The notes beneath the pieces were generated by a model that saw nothing but the letters and a program-made list of their open reading frames with translations, made no database searches and was not told where the DNA came from. From the NCBI RefSeq assembly GCF_000980895.1, contig NZ_LAZX01000090.1, positions 105,534 to 169,533 on the forward strand: a stretch of 64,000 nucleotides of DNA, read 5' to 3'. Source of the stretch: Sphingomonas sp. Ag1. Lineage in GTDB: Bacteria > Pseudomonadota > Alphaproteobacteria > Sphingomonadales > Sphingomonadaceae. Both the position numbers and the translations under genes were made by a program. How positions within the stretch are numbered: the stretch's first letter is position 1; the number at the start of each line of letters is the position of its first letter. Shown in pieces: positions 45,839-54,500 of this stretch.

Positions 45839-46909
45839 ATGCGCCACTCGCCGAGACGATCCAAGTATATCCCGATAATTCTTGTTATGGCGCTGGCAGC
45901 TTGTGGATCCACGTCGCAAATGGAGCCAATGACTATCGTTCCTTCCTTGTCGTCACCGATTGTGATTGCTCATCGCGGTGCTTCCGGAGAGCGCCCGGAG
46001 CACACGATTGCCGCCTATCAACTCGCGGTCGCGCAAGGTGCGGATGTGATCGAGCCCGATCTGGTGCCGACCAGCGACGGCGTGCTGGTGGCGCGGCACG
46101 AGAATGAGATCAGCGAGACGACCGACGTCGTGGAACACCCGGAATTCGCCGATCGCCGCACGACCAAGACGATCGACGGCAAGGAACTGACCGGCTGGTT
46201 CACCGAGGACTTCACGGTCGCGGAGCTGAAGACATTGCGCGCCAAGGAGCGGCTGCCCCTGATGCGCCCGGGCAACCGGGACTATGACGGCAGGGAAACG
46301 ATCCCGACCTTCGACGAGGTGATCGTGCTGGCCAAGAAGCACGGCGTGGGGATCTACCCCGAGACGAAGCACCCGACCTATTTCGCGTCGATCGGCATGG
46401 GAACGGATGCGCCGCTGGTCGAGGCGCTGCGCCGTGCCGGATGGGACAGCGCCGATGCGCCAGTGTTCATCCAGTCGTTCGAGGTCGCGAACCTCAAGCG
46501 GCTGAAGGGCATGACGAGTGTGCGGCTGATCCAGCTGGTCGATGGGAAGGGCGGGCCGGCGGATGGCGCCGCGCCAAGCTATGCCGCGATGATGACGCCG
46601 GCCGGGTTGAATGCGGTGGCGGGCTACGCGTGGGGCATTGGGCCTAACAAGGCGATGCTTTGGGATGGCTCAGCGCCGACCACGCTGGTCAGCGACGCCC
46701 ATGCAGCCGGCCTGCGCGTCCATCCCTGGACGTACCGCGCGGAGAATTACTTCCTTCCCGCCCCCTATCGACAAGGGATCAACCCGCGCGGCCACGGTGA
46801 CTTGGCCGCCGAGATTTCGGCAGCGCTTCGCCTTGGTATCGACGGATTCTTCACCGACTTTCCTGCAACAGGCGTAAAGGTGCGCGATCAGGTGCGGGGA
46901 GTGAAGTGA
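45839..46909 (+). CDS. glycerophosphodiester phosphodiesterase (lipoprotein)
   Basis: A 356-residue GlpQ-type enzyme that cleaves glycerophosphodiesters to glycerol-3-phosphate and an alcohol. A lipoprotein signal (basic RRSK, hydrophobic core, lipobox LAAC at about residues 18-22) puts it at the periplasmic side of a membrane. Catalytic motifs: IAHRGASGERPEHTIAAYQ, ADVIEPDLVPTSDGVLVARH, PETKHPTYF and DGFFTDFP. The ATG at 45839 is chosen for the signal peptide. It couples by ATGA to the next small gene. Confidence 0.92.
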   Translation: MRHSPRRSKYIPIILVMALAACGSTSQMEPMTIVPSLSSPIVIAHRGASGERPEHTIAAYQLAVAQGADVIEPDLVPTSDGVLVARHENEISETTDVVEHPEFADRRTTKTIDGKELTGWFTEDFTVAELKTLRAKERLPLMRPGNRDYDGRETIPTFDEVIVLAKKHGVGIYPETKHPTYFASIGMGTDAPLVEALRRAGWDSADAPVFIQSFEVANLKRLKGMTSVRLIQLVDGKGGPADGAAPSYAAMMTPAGLNAVAGYAWGIGPNKAMLWDGSAPTTLVSDAHAAGLRVHPWTYRAENYFLPAPYRQGINPRGHGDLAAEISAALRLGIDGFFTDFPATGVKVRDQVRGVK

Positions 46910-47193
46910 TGCGTAAAACAGTTCTGATCGCGGTGGCCGCGATCATCCCGCTCGCCACTGGCGGCTGCGTTCGCACAGCCGCGAGCGTCGTGACGGCGCC
47001 GTTCAAGGCCGCCGGGAAGGTGGTCGACTGGTCCACCACGAGTCAGGAGGAGGCCGACCGCAACTACGGCCGCAAGATGCGCAAGGCCGAGGCGCGCGAA
47101 GGCAAGGAGCGGCGCGAATGGCAGAAGCGCTGCCGCAAGAATCCCGAAACGTGCGGTCCCTATGACGGCTTCGTCGCCGGCCGCGATCGCTGA
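46909..47193 (+). CDS. small exported hypothetical protein
   Basis: A 94-residue protein with an N-terminal signal (MRKTVLIAVAAIIPLATGGC; the cysteine may be lipidated, although the -3 threonine is unusual). The mature part is highly basic and helical (NYGRKMRKAEAREGKERREW) and ends with two cysteines separated by eight residues (CRKNPETCGPY). Its ATG overlaps the phosphodiesterase stop, so the two are translated together. I recognise no family. Confidence 0.7.
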   Translation: MRKTVLIAVAAIIPLATGGCVRTAASVVTAPFKAAGKVVDWSTTSQEEADRNYGRKMRKAEAREGKERREWQKRCRKNPETCGPYDGFVAGRDR

Positions 47194-47241
47194 GCGAGCG
47201 GCAGGTCCGCAGGTGCTGCGCGTGCGCCTGAAGCGGCGGCG

Positions 47242-47538
47242 CTAGGCGGCGCGGCGCTGCGCCTGGGCGATGATCGCACGGGCGGCGCGCTGAGCCACCG
47301 CTATGTCGCGGGCCGGCATGTCATCGGCGATTTCCGCGCGGGCTGCCTGGGCCGCGACATGTCCGGCGACGGCGGCCAGATTGAACCATTTGTGGGCTTC
47401 GATCAGGTCGTATTCCGCGCCGTTGGTGCCGGTGGAATAGGCAACGCCAAGATCGTAGCAGGCATCATCATCGCCGCGCAGCGCATCGCTGAGCCGGCTG
47501 TTGATCAGAAAACGCGCACTGTCGAGACTGTTACCCAT
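47242..47538 (-). CDS. SEL1-like repeat protein (short)
   Basis: A 98-residue soluble protein with about two Sel1-type helical hairpins: ACYDLGVAYSTGTNGAEYDL then EAHKWFNLAAVAGHVAAQAA, where the KWFNLAA and A-x-G-H-x-x-A pattern is typical. Sel1 proteins act as adaptors; with so few repeats this one may bind a single partner. It stands alone on the minus strand between the small exported protein and panC. Confidence 0.75.
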   Translation of the reverse strand: MGNSLDSARFLINSRLSDALRGDDDACYDLGVAYSTGTNGAEYDLIEAHKWFNLAAVAGHVAAQAARAEIADDMPARDIAVAQRAARAIIAQAQRRAA

Positions 47539-47610
47539 TTCCCTCGCCCCATGTTCATGTCCCCATGCGGCGACATTGGCGCGATTCGTGTATCAAAATG
47601 GTTAACGCGC

Positions 47611-48453
47611 TCAGTCGAGCGTGACAGCAATGTTGTCGATCAGCCTGGTCTGCCCCATCCGGGCGGCGGCGAGCAGGCGGCGGGGGCGATCAGCGCCTGG
47701 GTTGGCGGCCAGCGTCTCGGAGTCGACCAAAGTGACATAATCGACGGTGAACCCGGCTGCGACGAGGCTCGTCTGCGCTTCTGCTGCTGCTTCCTCCGGG
47801 GGGATGCCGCGGGCGATCGCGCGGGCGGCGACGCCAAGCGCACGTGGCAGAGCCACCGCCTTGGCGCGTTCTTCCTCGTCGAGGTAGATGTTGCGCGACG
47901 AGAGGGCCAGGCCGTCATCATCGCGCTGCGTTGGCACGCCCACGATGTCGATCGCGAAATCGAGATCGTTCACCATCCGGCGGATCACCTGCAATTGTTG
48001 GTAGTCCTTTTCGCCGAAGAAGGCGGCGTCCGGCGAAACCTGGTTGAACAGCTTCGTCACCACCGTCGCGACGCCGTCGAAATGTCCGGGACGTGCCGCG
48101 CCGTCCAGCGTCTCGCTCACGCCTGCGACGCTGACGGTCGAGGCGAAGCCGTCGGGGTACATGGTTTCGACGGTCGGCAGCCACAGCAGGTCGCAGCCCG
48201 CCTCCGCCAGCATCCGCGAATCGGCGGCCTCGCGGCGCGGATAGCGCGCCAGATCCTCGTTCGGGCCAAATTGCGTCGGGTTGACGAAGATCGAGGCAAC
48301 AACCTTAGTCCCGGCCCGCTTTGCCGCGTCAATCAATGCGATATGCCCGGCGTGAAGCGCCCCCATGGTAGGCACAAGCGCGATGCGCGCACCCTCTGCA
48401 CGGAAGGCAGCGATCGCGGCGCGCAGCTCGTTCAGGTCACGGACAGTCTGCAC
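47611..48453 (-). CDS. panC: pantoate--beta-alanine ligase
   Basis: PanC joins pantoate and beta-alanine with ATP to make pantothenate. The 280-residue protein has the nucleotidyltransferase HxGH motif in VPTMGALHAGHIALID, VNPTQFGPNEDLARYPR, the DGFASTVSVAG and GHFDGVATVVTKLFNQV blocks, FFGEKDYQQLQVIRRMV and the KMSKS-like ALSSRNIYL. Upstream are the divergent mipZ and 50 bp of shared regulatory DNA. Other pan genes are not in the window. Confidence 0.96.
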   Translation of the reverse strand: MQTVRDLNELRAAIAAFRAEGARIALVPTMGALHAGHIALIDAAKRAGTKVVASIFVNPTQFGPNEDLARYPRREAADSRMLAEAGCDLLWLPTVETMYPDGFASTVSVAGVSETLDGAARPGHFDGVATVVTKLFNQVSPDAAFFGEKDYQQLQVIRRMVNDLDFAIDIVGVPTQRDDDGLALSSRNIYLDEEERAKAVALPRALGVAARAIARGIPPEEAAAEAQTSLVAAGFTVDYVTLVDSETLAANPGADRPRRLLAAARMGQTRLIDNIAVTLD

Positions 48454-48503
48454 GCCGATGAAACTCCACTCGAAACGGAACGGGCGGGCATCTATGGGGA
48501 TCG

Positions 48504-49316
48504 GTGGACGCGATCAACAAAGGATGCGACAATTTGCCGACCGGTTCCGACAATACTCACGTGATCGTGTTCGCCAACGAGAAGGGCGGGACGGGCAAGT
48601 CGACCACCGCCGTTCACGTAGCAATTGCGTTGTCCGTGCGGGGCGCGCGCGTCACCTGCCTTGATCTCGATCATCGCCAGCGCACCATGGGACGCTATCT
48701 CGACAACCGGGCCGAGACGGTTCGTCGCACCGGATCGGCGCTGATGATCCCGCGCTATCGGACGGCGCACGAGGATTTCGAGGAAGCGTATCAGGACATG
48801 CTGCGCGACAGCGACTTCCTGGTGATCGATACACCGGGACGTGACGATCCATATGCACGTGCCGCCGCGACGCGGGCCGACACGCTGGTGACGCCGATGA
48901 ACGACAGCTTCGTCGATTTCGATCTGATCGGGCAGGTCCATCCCGAGACGTTCAAGGTCACGCGGCCGAGCTTCTACTCCGAACTGATCTGGGATGCGCG
49001 CAAGGCGCGTGCGAAGGCCGACGGGTCAACGATCGACTGGGTCGTGCTGCGCAACCGCCTGCAGCATATTGAGGCACGCAACATGCGGCGCGTGTCCGAA
49101 GCGCTCGACCAGTTGGCGAAGCGGGTCGGCTTTCGCATCATCCCTGGCCTTGGCGAGCGTGTGATCTATCGCGAGCTGTTCCCGTCGGGGCTGACGATGC
49201 TGGATACCAAGGATTTTGGCGGAATGGGGCTGGGCCATGTCGCGGCGCGGCAGGAGTTGCGCGAGATGATGTCGGGATTGTCGCTGCCTGAACCCGCCAC
49301 GCCGCTCGTCGCGTGA
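48504..49316 (+). CDS. mipZ: division-plane positioning ATPase MipZ
   Basis: A 270-residue ParA/MinD-type ATPase. In Caulobacter MipZ forms a gradient from the ParB-bound poles that inhibits FtsZ polymerisation and so places the septum at mid-cell. The deviant Walker A motif FANEKGGTGKSTTAVHVAIA, ARVTCLDLDHRQRTMGRYL and the Walker B-like DFLVIDTPGRDDP are present; the segment RTGSALMIPRYR is typical of MipZ. GTG start. It overlaps the J-domain gene by one base (TGATG). Confidence 0.93.
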   Translation: MDAINKGCDNLPTGSDNTHVIVFANEKGGTGKSTTAVHVAIALSVRGARVTCLDLDHRQRTMGRYLDNRAETVRRTGSALMIPRYRTAHEDFEEAYQDMLRDSDFLVIDTPGRDDPYARAAATRADTLVTPMNDSFVDFDLIGQVHPETFKVTRPSFYSELIWDARKARAKADGSTIDWVVLRNRLQHIEARNMRRVSEALDQLAKRVGFRIIPGLGERVIYRELFPSGLTMLDTKDFGGMGLGHVAARQELREMMSGLSLPEPATPLVA

Positions 49317-49600
49317 TGCTGAAGCTCATCTTGGCGCTGCTGGTCGCTTATGCCGGTTGGCGATTGTGGAAGAATGGTTGGGGCGGGAAGTCGGTCAAGC
49401 GCCGGGTGGTGATGGCTGAGCCGGGCGATGCGGCGGCGGCGCGACGCTTGCTGGGGGTGGACCGACAGGCGGATGAGGCAACGATCCGCGCGGCGCATCG
49501 CCGCCTGATGGCGGAGGCGCATCCCGATCGCGGTGGCTCGCCCGAACAGGCGCGCGCGCTGAATGCCGCGCGCGACCTGTTGTTGCAGCGCGCGGGCTGA
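49316..49600 (+). CDS. small J-domain membrane protein
   Basis: A 94-residue protein with one N-terminal membrane helix (residues about 2-18) and a C-terminal J-domain: ARRLLGVDRQADEATIRAAH then the HPD tripeptide in LMAEAHPDRGGSPEQARALN. The HPD would recruit an Hsp70 at the membrane face. This DnaJ-like membrane co-chaperone type resembles mitochondrial TIM14-like proteins. The start overlaps the mipZ stop, so translation is coupled. The stop codon lies within a 26-bp palindrome. Confidence 0.88.
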   Translation: MLKLILALLVAYAGWRLWKNGWGGKSVKRRVVMAEPGDAAAARRLLGVDRQADEATIRAAHRRLMAEAHPDRGGSPEQARALNAARDLLLQRAG

Positions 49601-49615
49601 TCGATCAGCCCGCGC
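49590..49615. terminator. 26-bp perfect palindrome at the ends of two convergent genes
   Basis: The sequence is a perfect palindrome centred at 49602/49603, with GCGCGGGC at its outer edge. It includes the stop codon of the J-domain gene (49598-49600) and ends 3 bp before the stop of the convergent LOG-family gene. The RNA from either side folds to the same hairpin; no T run follows. Confidence 0.8.
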
Positions 49616-49617
49616 TG

Positions 49618-50499
49618 TCAGGCGGCGGTTGCTTCCTTGTCCGCCCGCTCCTGGTAGAAGCGCTGGACGACCGCCCAGCCCTCGGCCGCGCTTTCGACAT
49701 AGGTGAAGATGCCGAGATCACGTTCGGAGATCACGCCTTCCTCTACCAGTGCGTCGAAGTTCACCACGCGCTCCCAGAATTCGCGGCCGAACAGCAGCAC
49801 GGGGATGGGCGCGACCTTTCCGGTCTGGATCAGGGTCAGCAGCTCGAACAGTTCGTCGAAGGTGCCAAAGCCCCCCGGGAAGGCGGCCAAGGCACGCGCG
49901 CGCAGCAGGAAGTGCATCTTGCGCAGCGCGAAATAGTGGAACTGCATCGACAGTGACGGCGTCACATACGGATTGGGCGCCTGTTCGTGCGGCAGGACGA
50001 TGTTCAGGCCGATTGATTCGGCGTGAACGTCCGCCGCGCCGCGGTTCGCGGCTTCCATGATCGACGGACCGCCGCCCGAGCACACGACGAAGTGCCGCTT
50101 GCCCTGTTCGTCGCGCGGGAAGTTGCTGGCGAGTCGGGCGAGCTCGCGCGCCATGTCGTAATATTTGGACTTGGCGACTAGTCGCTCGGCGATGTGGCGA
50201 TGCTCGGGATCGGCCATCTCCAGCATCGCCTGCGCCTTTTCCGGCTCGGGGATGCGTGCGGAGCCGTACACCACGAACGTGGACCCGATATGGGCCTCTT
50301 CCAGCAGCAGTTCGGGTTTCAAAAGCTCCAGCTGAAAACGCACCGGCCGCAGATCCTCGCGCAGCAGGAAGTCCATGTCCTGGAAGGCGAGGCGGTAAGC
50401 CGGGTTTTCGGTCTGGGGGGTGGAGATGCCGGTCTTGGCCGACTCGGCATCCTGGCGCGCACGGGGAAAGGTGCGGCTCGGTACGCGGGTTTCTGTCAT
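49618..50499 (-). CDS. LOG family protein (TIGR00730-type)
   Basis: A 293-residue Rossmann-fold protein of the LOG family, some members of which release cytokinin bases or nucleotides from ribose-5-phosphate. The two signature blocks are VVCSGGGPSIMEAANRGA and FPGGFGTFDELFELLTLIQT. A longer N-terminal region (about 90 residues) is typical of the bacterial type with unknown substrate. It lies 11 bp behind the extensin-like gene on the minus strand, so they may share a transcript. Confidence 0.92.
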   Translation of the reverse strand: MTETRVPSRTFPRARQDAESAKTGISTPQTENPAYRLAFQDMDFLLREDLRPVRFQLELLKPELLLEEAHIGSTFVVYGSARIPEPEKAQAMLEMADPEHRHIAERLVAKSKYYDMARELARLASNFPRDEQGKRHFVVCSGGGPSIMEAANRGAADVHAESIGLNIVLPHEQAPNPYVTPSLSMQFHYFALRKMHFLLRARALAAFPGGFGTFDELFELLTLIQTGKVAPIPVLLFGREFWERVVNFDALVEEGVISERDLGIFTYVESAAEGWAVVQRFYQERADKEATAA

Positions 50500-50510
50500 T
50501 TCGTCGGCCT

Positions 50511-51155
50511 TTAACGACAGAAATTGGCCTTGTCGTCCTCCAGATGGAAGTGGTTGCGATGGGCGCTGTTATAGTTTGGGCCAAGCACCGTGCCGAACCG
50601 GCGGCAGGCGGACGCAGTGATCGTGCGCATGAACTGGCGGATGGCAGGATCGGGCGAGTTCCAGTCGTTGAGCACGGTAATCCGCCGCCCGTCCTTCAGA
50701 ACGAAACCGCCGATGTCGATCGCATTGGCGACCGAATGGCCGGAGCGGCGACCGGTGCCGGCAACGTTGCGGCAATTGTATGTGCCCATGCTTTCGATCT
50801 TTGCCAGTTCGCTGCCCAGTATCTGGTAAGCCGCGGGCGCAACGGCATTGCGCGCCCACCGCGCATAGGTGCGCGCCGCGCCGCATCGCACGGCGCCAAG
50901 GTTTGTTGTCGGCACGCCGATGTCGAGCAGCTTCACTGTGCCGATTACGCCGCAGCCGGGCCCGAACTGGCGATCGGGCAGCGGTTCATAAGCAACGCCG
51001 ATCTCGCGCAGGTCGCGGTGGCATTGCGCGGTTTCGCGTGACGATGGCCCCTCGATTCGCGGCGCGGGGGTGCGCCGATCGGACCGCGCCGGCGGCTCCG
51101 AGCGGCCGCACGCGGCGAGGCTCGCCGCCAGCGCGAGCATGATGAAGGTACGCAA
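50511..51155 (-). CDS. extensin family lipoprotein
   Basis: About 214 residues: a lipoprotein signal (RTFIMLALAASLAAC with lipobox LAAC), then an extensin-like C-terminal domain with CHRDLREIGVAYEP, CGVIGTVKLLDIG, YNCRNVAGTGRRSGHSVANA, IDIGGFVLKDGRRI and the terminal AHRNHFHLE. The conserved HS, D and HxH residues suggest a zinc peptidase acting on peptidoglycan-like substrates. I pick TTG at 51155 because GGGGGAA lies at the right distance; a GTG at 51158 and an ATG at 51140 are other choices. Confidence 0.88.
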   Translation of the reverse strand: MRTFIMLALAASLAACGRSEPPARSDRRTPAPRIEGPSSRETAQCHRDLREIGVAYEPLPDRQFGPGCGVIGTVKLLDIGVPTTNLGAVRCGAARTYARWARNAVAPAAYQILGSELAKIESMGTYNCRNVAGTGRRSGHSVANAIDIGGFVLKDGRRITVLNDWNSPDPAIRQFMRTITASACRRFGTVLGPNYNSAHRNHFHLEDDKANFCR

Positions 51156-51337
51156 CACTTCCCCCGATCGCGATGAACTGTTTGACGCGCCGCTCTTTTC
51201 TTGCCGGTTTTGTCGCTCAGGAAAAGCGGTGGTTGGGGCGCGCAGGTTGAATGGTGGGTAGCAGAGGACGAAGCGAGTCGATCGCACTTTATCGCGGTTG
51301 CCACGTTGTCCCCGGTTCACTAGAGCCGTCGGCGGGC

Positions 51338-51378
51338 CACGCGGTCCCAACGCCGCGCGTGCTCTCTGTAAGGAGAGT
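51338..51378 (+). ncRNA. probable serC leader RNA motif
   Basis: Two adjacent hairpins precede serC: CACGCGG/CCGCGCGTG (51338-51361, one bulge) and CTCTC/GAGAG (51362-51377). The loop and 3' arm of the second contain AAGGAG, the ribosome binding site, eight bases before the ATG. Position and layout match the serC RNA motif described upstream of serC in alphaproteobacteria, from memory; the ligand or regulator of that motif is not established. Confidence 0.6.
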
Positions 51379-51383
51379 CAGAC

Positions 51384-52535
51384 ATGACTGATACGACGCT
51401 CGCCGACGCCACCATTGCGCCTGCGAAACCCGCCACGAAACCGGCGCGACCCTATTTTTCCTCGGGCCCCTGCGCAAAGCCGCCGGGCTGGGATGCCGCC
51501 AAGCTGGCCGATGCCACGCTCGGTCGTTCGCACCGCTCCAAGATCGGCAAGCAGCGCCTTCAATATTGCATCGATCTGATGCGCGAGCTGCTGAAGCTGC
51601 CTGACACGCACCGCATCGGCATCGTTCCGGGCTCCGACACCGGTGCCTTCGAAATGGCGATGTGGACGATGCTGGGCGCCCGCCCGGTCACCGCGCTTGC
51701 CTGGGAAAGCTTCGGCGAAGGCTGGGTGACGGACGCCGTCAAGCAGCTGAAGATCGAGCCCACCGTGATCCGCGCCGATTACGGCCAGCTGCCCGATCTG
51801 GGCCAGGTCGATTGGTCGAACGACGTGCTGTTCACCTGGAACGGCACCACCAGCGGCGTTCGCGTGCCGAACGGTGACTGGATCGCTGACGATCGCGAGG
51901 GGCTGAGCTTCGCTGACGCGACCAGCGGCGTGTTCGCGTATGATCTGCCGTGGGACAAGATCGATGTCGCCACCTTCTCCTGGCAGAAGGTGCTGGGCGG
52001 CGAAGGCGCGCATGGCGTGCTGATCCTCGGCCCCCGCGCGGTCGAGCGGCTTGAGACCTACACGCCCGCCTGGCCGCTGCCGAAGGTGTTCCGCCTCGTC
52101 TCCAAGGGCAAGCTCGCCGAGGGCGTGTTCAAGGGCGAGACGATCAACACCCCGTCGATGCTGGCCGTCGAAGACGCGATCTTCAGCCTCGAATGGGCTA
52201 AGTCGCTGGGCGAGAACGGCCTCATCGCGCGCTCTGATGCGAACGCCAAGGCGCTCGACGAGATCGTCGCCGCCCGCGATTGGCTCGGGCATCTCGCGAC
52301 GGATCCCGCCTCGCGCTCGACCACCAGCGTCTGCCTGACGGTCGATGCCGACGAAGCGGTGATCAAGAAGATGGTCTCGCTGCTCGAGGCAGAGGGCGCC
52401 GCCTATGACATCGGCGGCTATCGCGATGCCCCTCCGGGCCTGCGCATCTGGTGCGGTGCTACGGTCGACACCGCGGATATCGTCGCGCTGGGCCCGTGGC
52501 TCGACTGGGCCTACGCGACCGCCAAGGCGGCCTGA
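51384..52535 (+). CDS. serC: phosphoserine transaminase
   Basis: SerC transaminates 3-phosphohydroxypyruvate to phosphoserine in serine synthesis. The 383-residue protein is of the alphaproteobacterial type: [60 protein letters not shown], the cofactor lysine in [18 protein letters not shown] and [19 protein letters not shown]. It is first in the serC-serA pair, with serA 123 bp later. The leader folds over its ribosome binding site. Confidence 0.96.
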   Translation: MTDTTLADATIAPAKPATKPARPYFSSGPCAKPPGWDAAKLADATLGRSHRSKIGKQRLQYCIDLMRELLKLPDTHRIGIVPGSDTGAFEMAMWTMLGARPVTALAWESFGEGWVTDAVKQLKIEPTVIRADYGQLPDLGQVDWSNDVLFTWNGTTSGVRVPNGDWIADDREGLSFADATSGVFAYDLPWDKIDVATFSWQKVLGGEGAHGVLILGPRAVERLETYTPAWPLPKVFRLVSKGKLAEGVFKGETINTPSMLAVEDAIFSLEWAKSLGENGLIARSDANAKALDEIVAARDWLGHLATDPASRSTTSVCLTVDADEAVIKKMVSLLEAEGAAYDIGGYRDAPPGLRIWCGATVDTADIVALGPWLDWAYATAKAA

Positions 52536-52557
52536 AGACCACCCACTCCCTTGCGTT

Positions 52558-52578
52558 ACCCCGGGCTTGATCCGGGGT
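52558..52578. repeat. intergenic palindromic repeat between serC and serA
   Basis: ACCCCGG and CCGGGGT flank GCTTGAT. The CCCGGGCTTGATCCGGGG pattern is familiar from short repeats between alphaproteobacterial genes. It lies in the transcribed serC-serA gap. Only one clear copy is in the window, so the repeat nature rests on general knowledge. Confidence 0.5.
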
Positions 52579-52658
52579 CACGCTTCTTCTCACCGTTGCG
52601 CCGCAGATGGCGGGCCCGGATCAGTTCCGGGGCGACGGTGCAGGCAAAGGACTATCCC

Positions 52659-54236
52659 ATGCCCAAGGTTCTCATCAGCGACAAAATGGATCCCAAGGCC
52701 GCGCAGATCTTTCGCGAGCGCGGCGTGGAAGTGGACGAAATCACTGGCAAGACGCCGGAAGAGCTGAAGGCGATCATCGGCCAATATGATGGCCTGGCGA
52801 TCCGCAGCTCGACGAAGGTCACCAAGGAGATCCTCGAGGCGGCGACCAACCTCAAGGTCGTCGGCCGTGCCGGCATCGGCGTCGACAATGTCGACATCCC
52901 GGCGGCTAGCGCGAAGGGCGTGGTCGTGATGAACACCCCCTTCGGCAACTCGATCACCACCGCCGAACACGCCATCGCACTCATGTTCGCGCTCGCCCGC
53001 GACCTGCCGGAGGCCGACAAGTCGACCCAGGCGGGCAAGTGGGAAAAGAACCGCTTCATGGGCGTCGAGGTCACCGGCAAGACGCTGGGCCTGATCGGCG
53101 CGGGCAACATCGGCTCGATCGTCGCCGATCGCGCGCTGGGCCTGAAGATGAAGGTTGTCGCCTACGATCCGTTCCTCACCGAGGAACGCGCGATCGAGCT
53201 TGGCGTGCAGAAGGTCACGCTGGACGAGCTGCTGGCCCGTGCGGACTTCATCACGCTGCACACGCCGCTGACCGAGCAGACCCGCAACATCCTGTCGGCC
53301 GAGAATCTCGCCAAGACCAAGAAGGGCGTGCGGATCATCAACTGCGCGCGCGGTGGCCTGATCGACGAGGCGGCGCTGAAGCAGGGCCTCGACAGCGGCC
53401 ATATCGGCGGCGCGGCGCTCGACGTGTTTGTCACTGAGCCGGCGAAGGAAAGCCCGCTGTTCGGCACGCCGAACTTCATCTCCACGCCGCACCTCGGCGC
53501 GTCGACCACCGAAGCGCAGGTGAACGTCGCCATTCAGGTGGCCGAGCAGATGGCGGACTATCTCGTGTCGGGCGGCGTCACCAACGCGCTCAACATGCCC
53601 AGCCTCACGGCTGAGGAAGCGCCCAAGCTGAAGCCGTACATGAGCCTTGCCGAAAAGCTCGGCAGCCTCGTCGGGCAGCTGGCTCATGGCGCGATCGATC
53701 GCATCTCGATCCACATGGAAGGCGCCGCGGCGGAGCTGAACCCCAAGCCGCTGACCAGTGCGGTGCTGAAGGGCTTCCTCGGCACGCAGACCGATACGGT
53801 GAACATGGTCAACGCGCCGCTGCTCGCGCGCGAGCGCGGCATGGAAGTGCGCGAGATCCGCACCGAGCGTGAGGGCGATTACCACACGCTGCTTCGCGTC
53901 TCGGTCCGCACCGCGGATGGCGAGCGTTCGGTCGCGGGCACTTTGTTCGGCGATCAGGCCGCGCGCCTCGTCGAGCTGTTCGGCATCAAGGTCGAGGCCG
54001 ATCTGACCGGCGCGATGCTGTACGTCGTGAACGAGGACGCACCGGGATTCATCGGCCGTCTGGGCACCACGCTGGGCGAGGCCGGGGTGAACATCGGCAC
54101 CTTCCATCTCGGCCGCCGTCAGGCGGGTGGCGAGGCGGTGCTGCTGTTGTCGGTGGACCAGCCGGTGACGGCGGAACTGCTGGCGACCGTGAAGGCGCTG
54201 CCGGGGGTGAAGACCGCGATGGGGCTTCGCTTCTAA
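52659..54236 (+). CDS. serA: D-3-phosphoglycerate dehydrogenase
   Basis: SerA oxidises 3-phosphoglycerate to start serine synthesis. The 525-residue form has substrate- and NAD-binding domains (VVGRAGIGVDNVDIPAAS, LGLIGAGNIGSIVADRALG, INCARGGLIDEAAL, TPHLGASTTEAQ), an intervening ACT-like/ASB domain (about 320-450) and a C-terminal ACT domain (YVVNEDAPGFIGRLGTTLGE) for feedback. ATG at 52659 gives the normal family length; the frame upstream lies in the intergenic repeat. Two hairpins follow the stop. Confidence 0.97.
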   Translation: MPKVLISDKMDPKAAQIFRERGVEVDEITGKTPEELKAIIGQYDGLAIRSSTKVTKEILEAATNLKVVGRAGIGVDNVDIPAASAKGVVVMNTPFGNSITTAEHAIALMFALARDLPEADKSTQAGKWEKNRFMGVEVTGKTLGLIGAGNIGSIVADRALGLKMKVVAYDPFLTEERAIELGVQKVTLDELLARADFITLHTPLTEQTRNILSAENLAKTKKGVRIINCARGGLIDEAALKQGLDSGHIGGAALDVFVTEPAKESPLFGTPNFISTPHLGASTTEAQVNVAIQVAEQMADYLVSGGVTNALNMPSLTAEEAPKLKPYMSLAEKLGSLVGQLAHGAIDRISIHMEGAAAELNPKPLTSAVLKGFLGTQTDTVNMVNAPLLARERGMEVREIRTEREGDYHTLLRVSVRTADGERSVAGTLFGDQAARLVELFGIKVEADLTGAMLYVVNEDAPGFIGRLGTTLGEAGVNIGTFHLGRRQAGGEAVLLLSVDQPVTAELLATVKALPGVKTAMGLRF

Positions 54237-54255
54237 GCCCTTTTGCCCGGAGCCA

Positions 54256-54288
54256 GCGCGGCCTTCTTCCGGAGAAGAATGGCCGCGC
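54256..54288 (+). terminator. first hairpin after serA
   Basis: A 13-bp stem (GCGCGGCCTTCTT, one bulged base) closes on a six-base loop 20 bp after the serA stop. It lacks a T run and is backed up by the stronger hairpin at 54309. Confidence 0.5.
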
Positions 54289-54308
54289 CTGGCATCATTT
54301 CGGCGATG

Positions 54309-54350
54309 ATCCGGCCGCGGCACCTGGTGTCGCGGCCGGATCGGTTTTTC
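54309..54350 (+). terminator. main intrinsic terminator of serC-serA
   Basis: An 11-bp perfect stem ATCCGGCCGCG extended by a G-U pair and GTGCC-type inner pairs to a three-base loop, followed by CGGTTTTTC. This is the clearest rho-independent terminator on the plus strand in this region. Confidence 0.88.
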
Positions 54351-54497
54351 GGCCCCCCGCGGGCGCCCAATACAGGCGCGCGCATCATCGAGGTTGACGG
54401 CGGCACCCGTGCGGGCAACGAGGCGCGCGACGTCGCCCGATCGCTTTGGTCGGGCGGCCATGCTTTCGCGTCATCGCGCGGCGGTACGCTGCGCAGG
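54351..54497. other. non-coding gap between serA terminator and hisZ leader
   Basis: The serA-hisZ gap is 357 bp (54237-54593). Apart from the two hairpins at its left end and the micro-ORFs at its right end, this middle part holds only a 7-bp hairpin CGCCCGA/TCGGGCG at about 54437-54460 and GC-rich sequence. Open frames cross it on both strands but also cross the terminator, so I do not accept them. Confidence 0.6.
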
Positions 54498-54500
54498 ATG

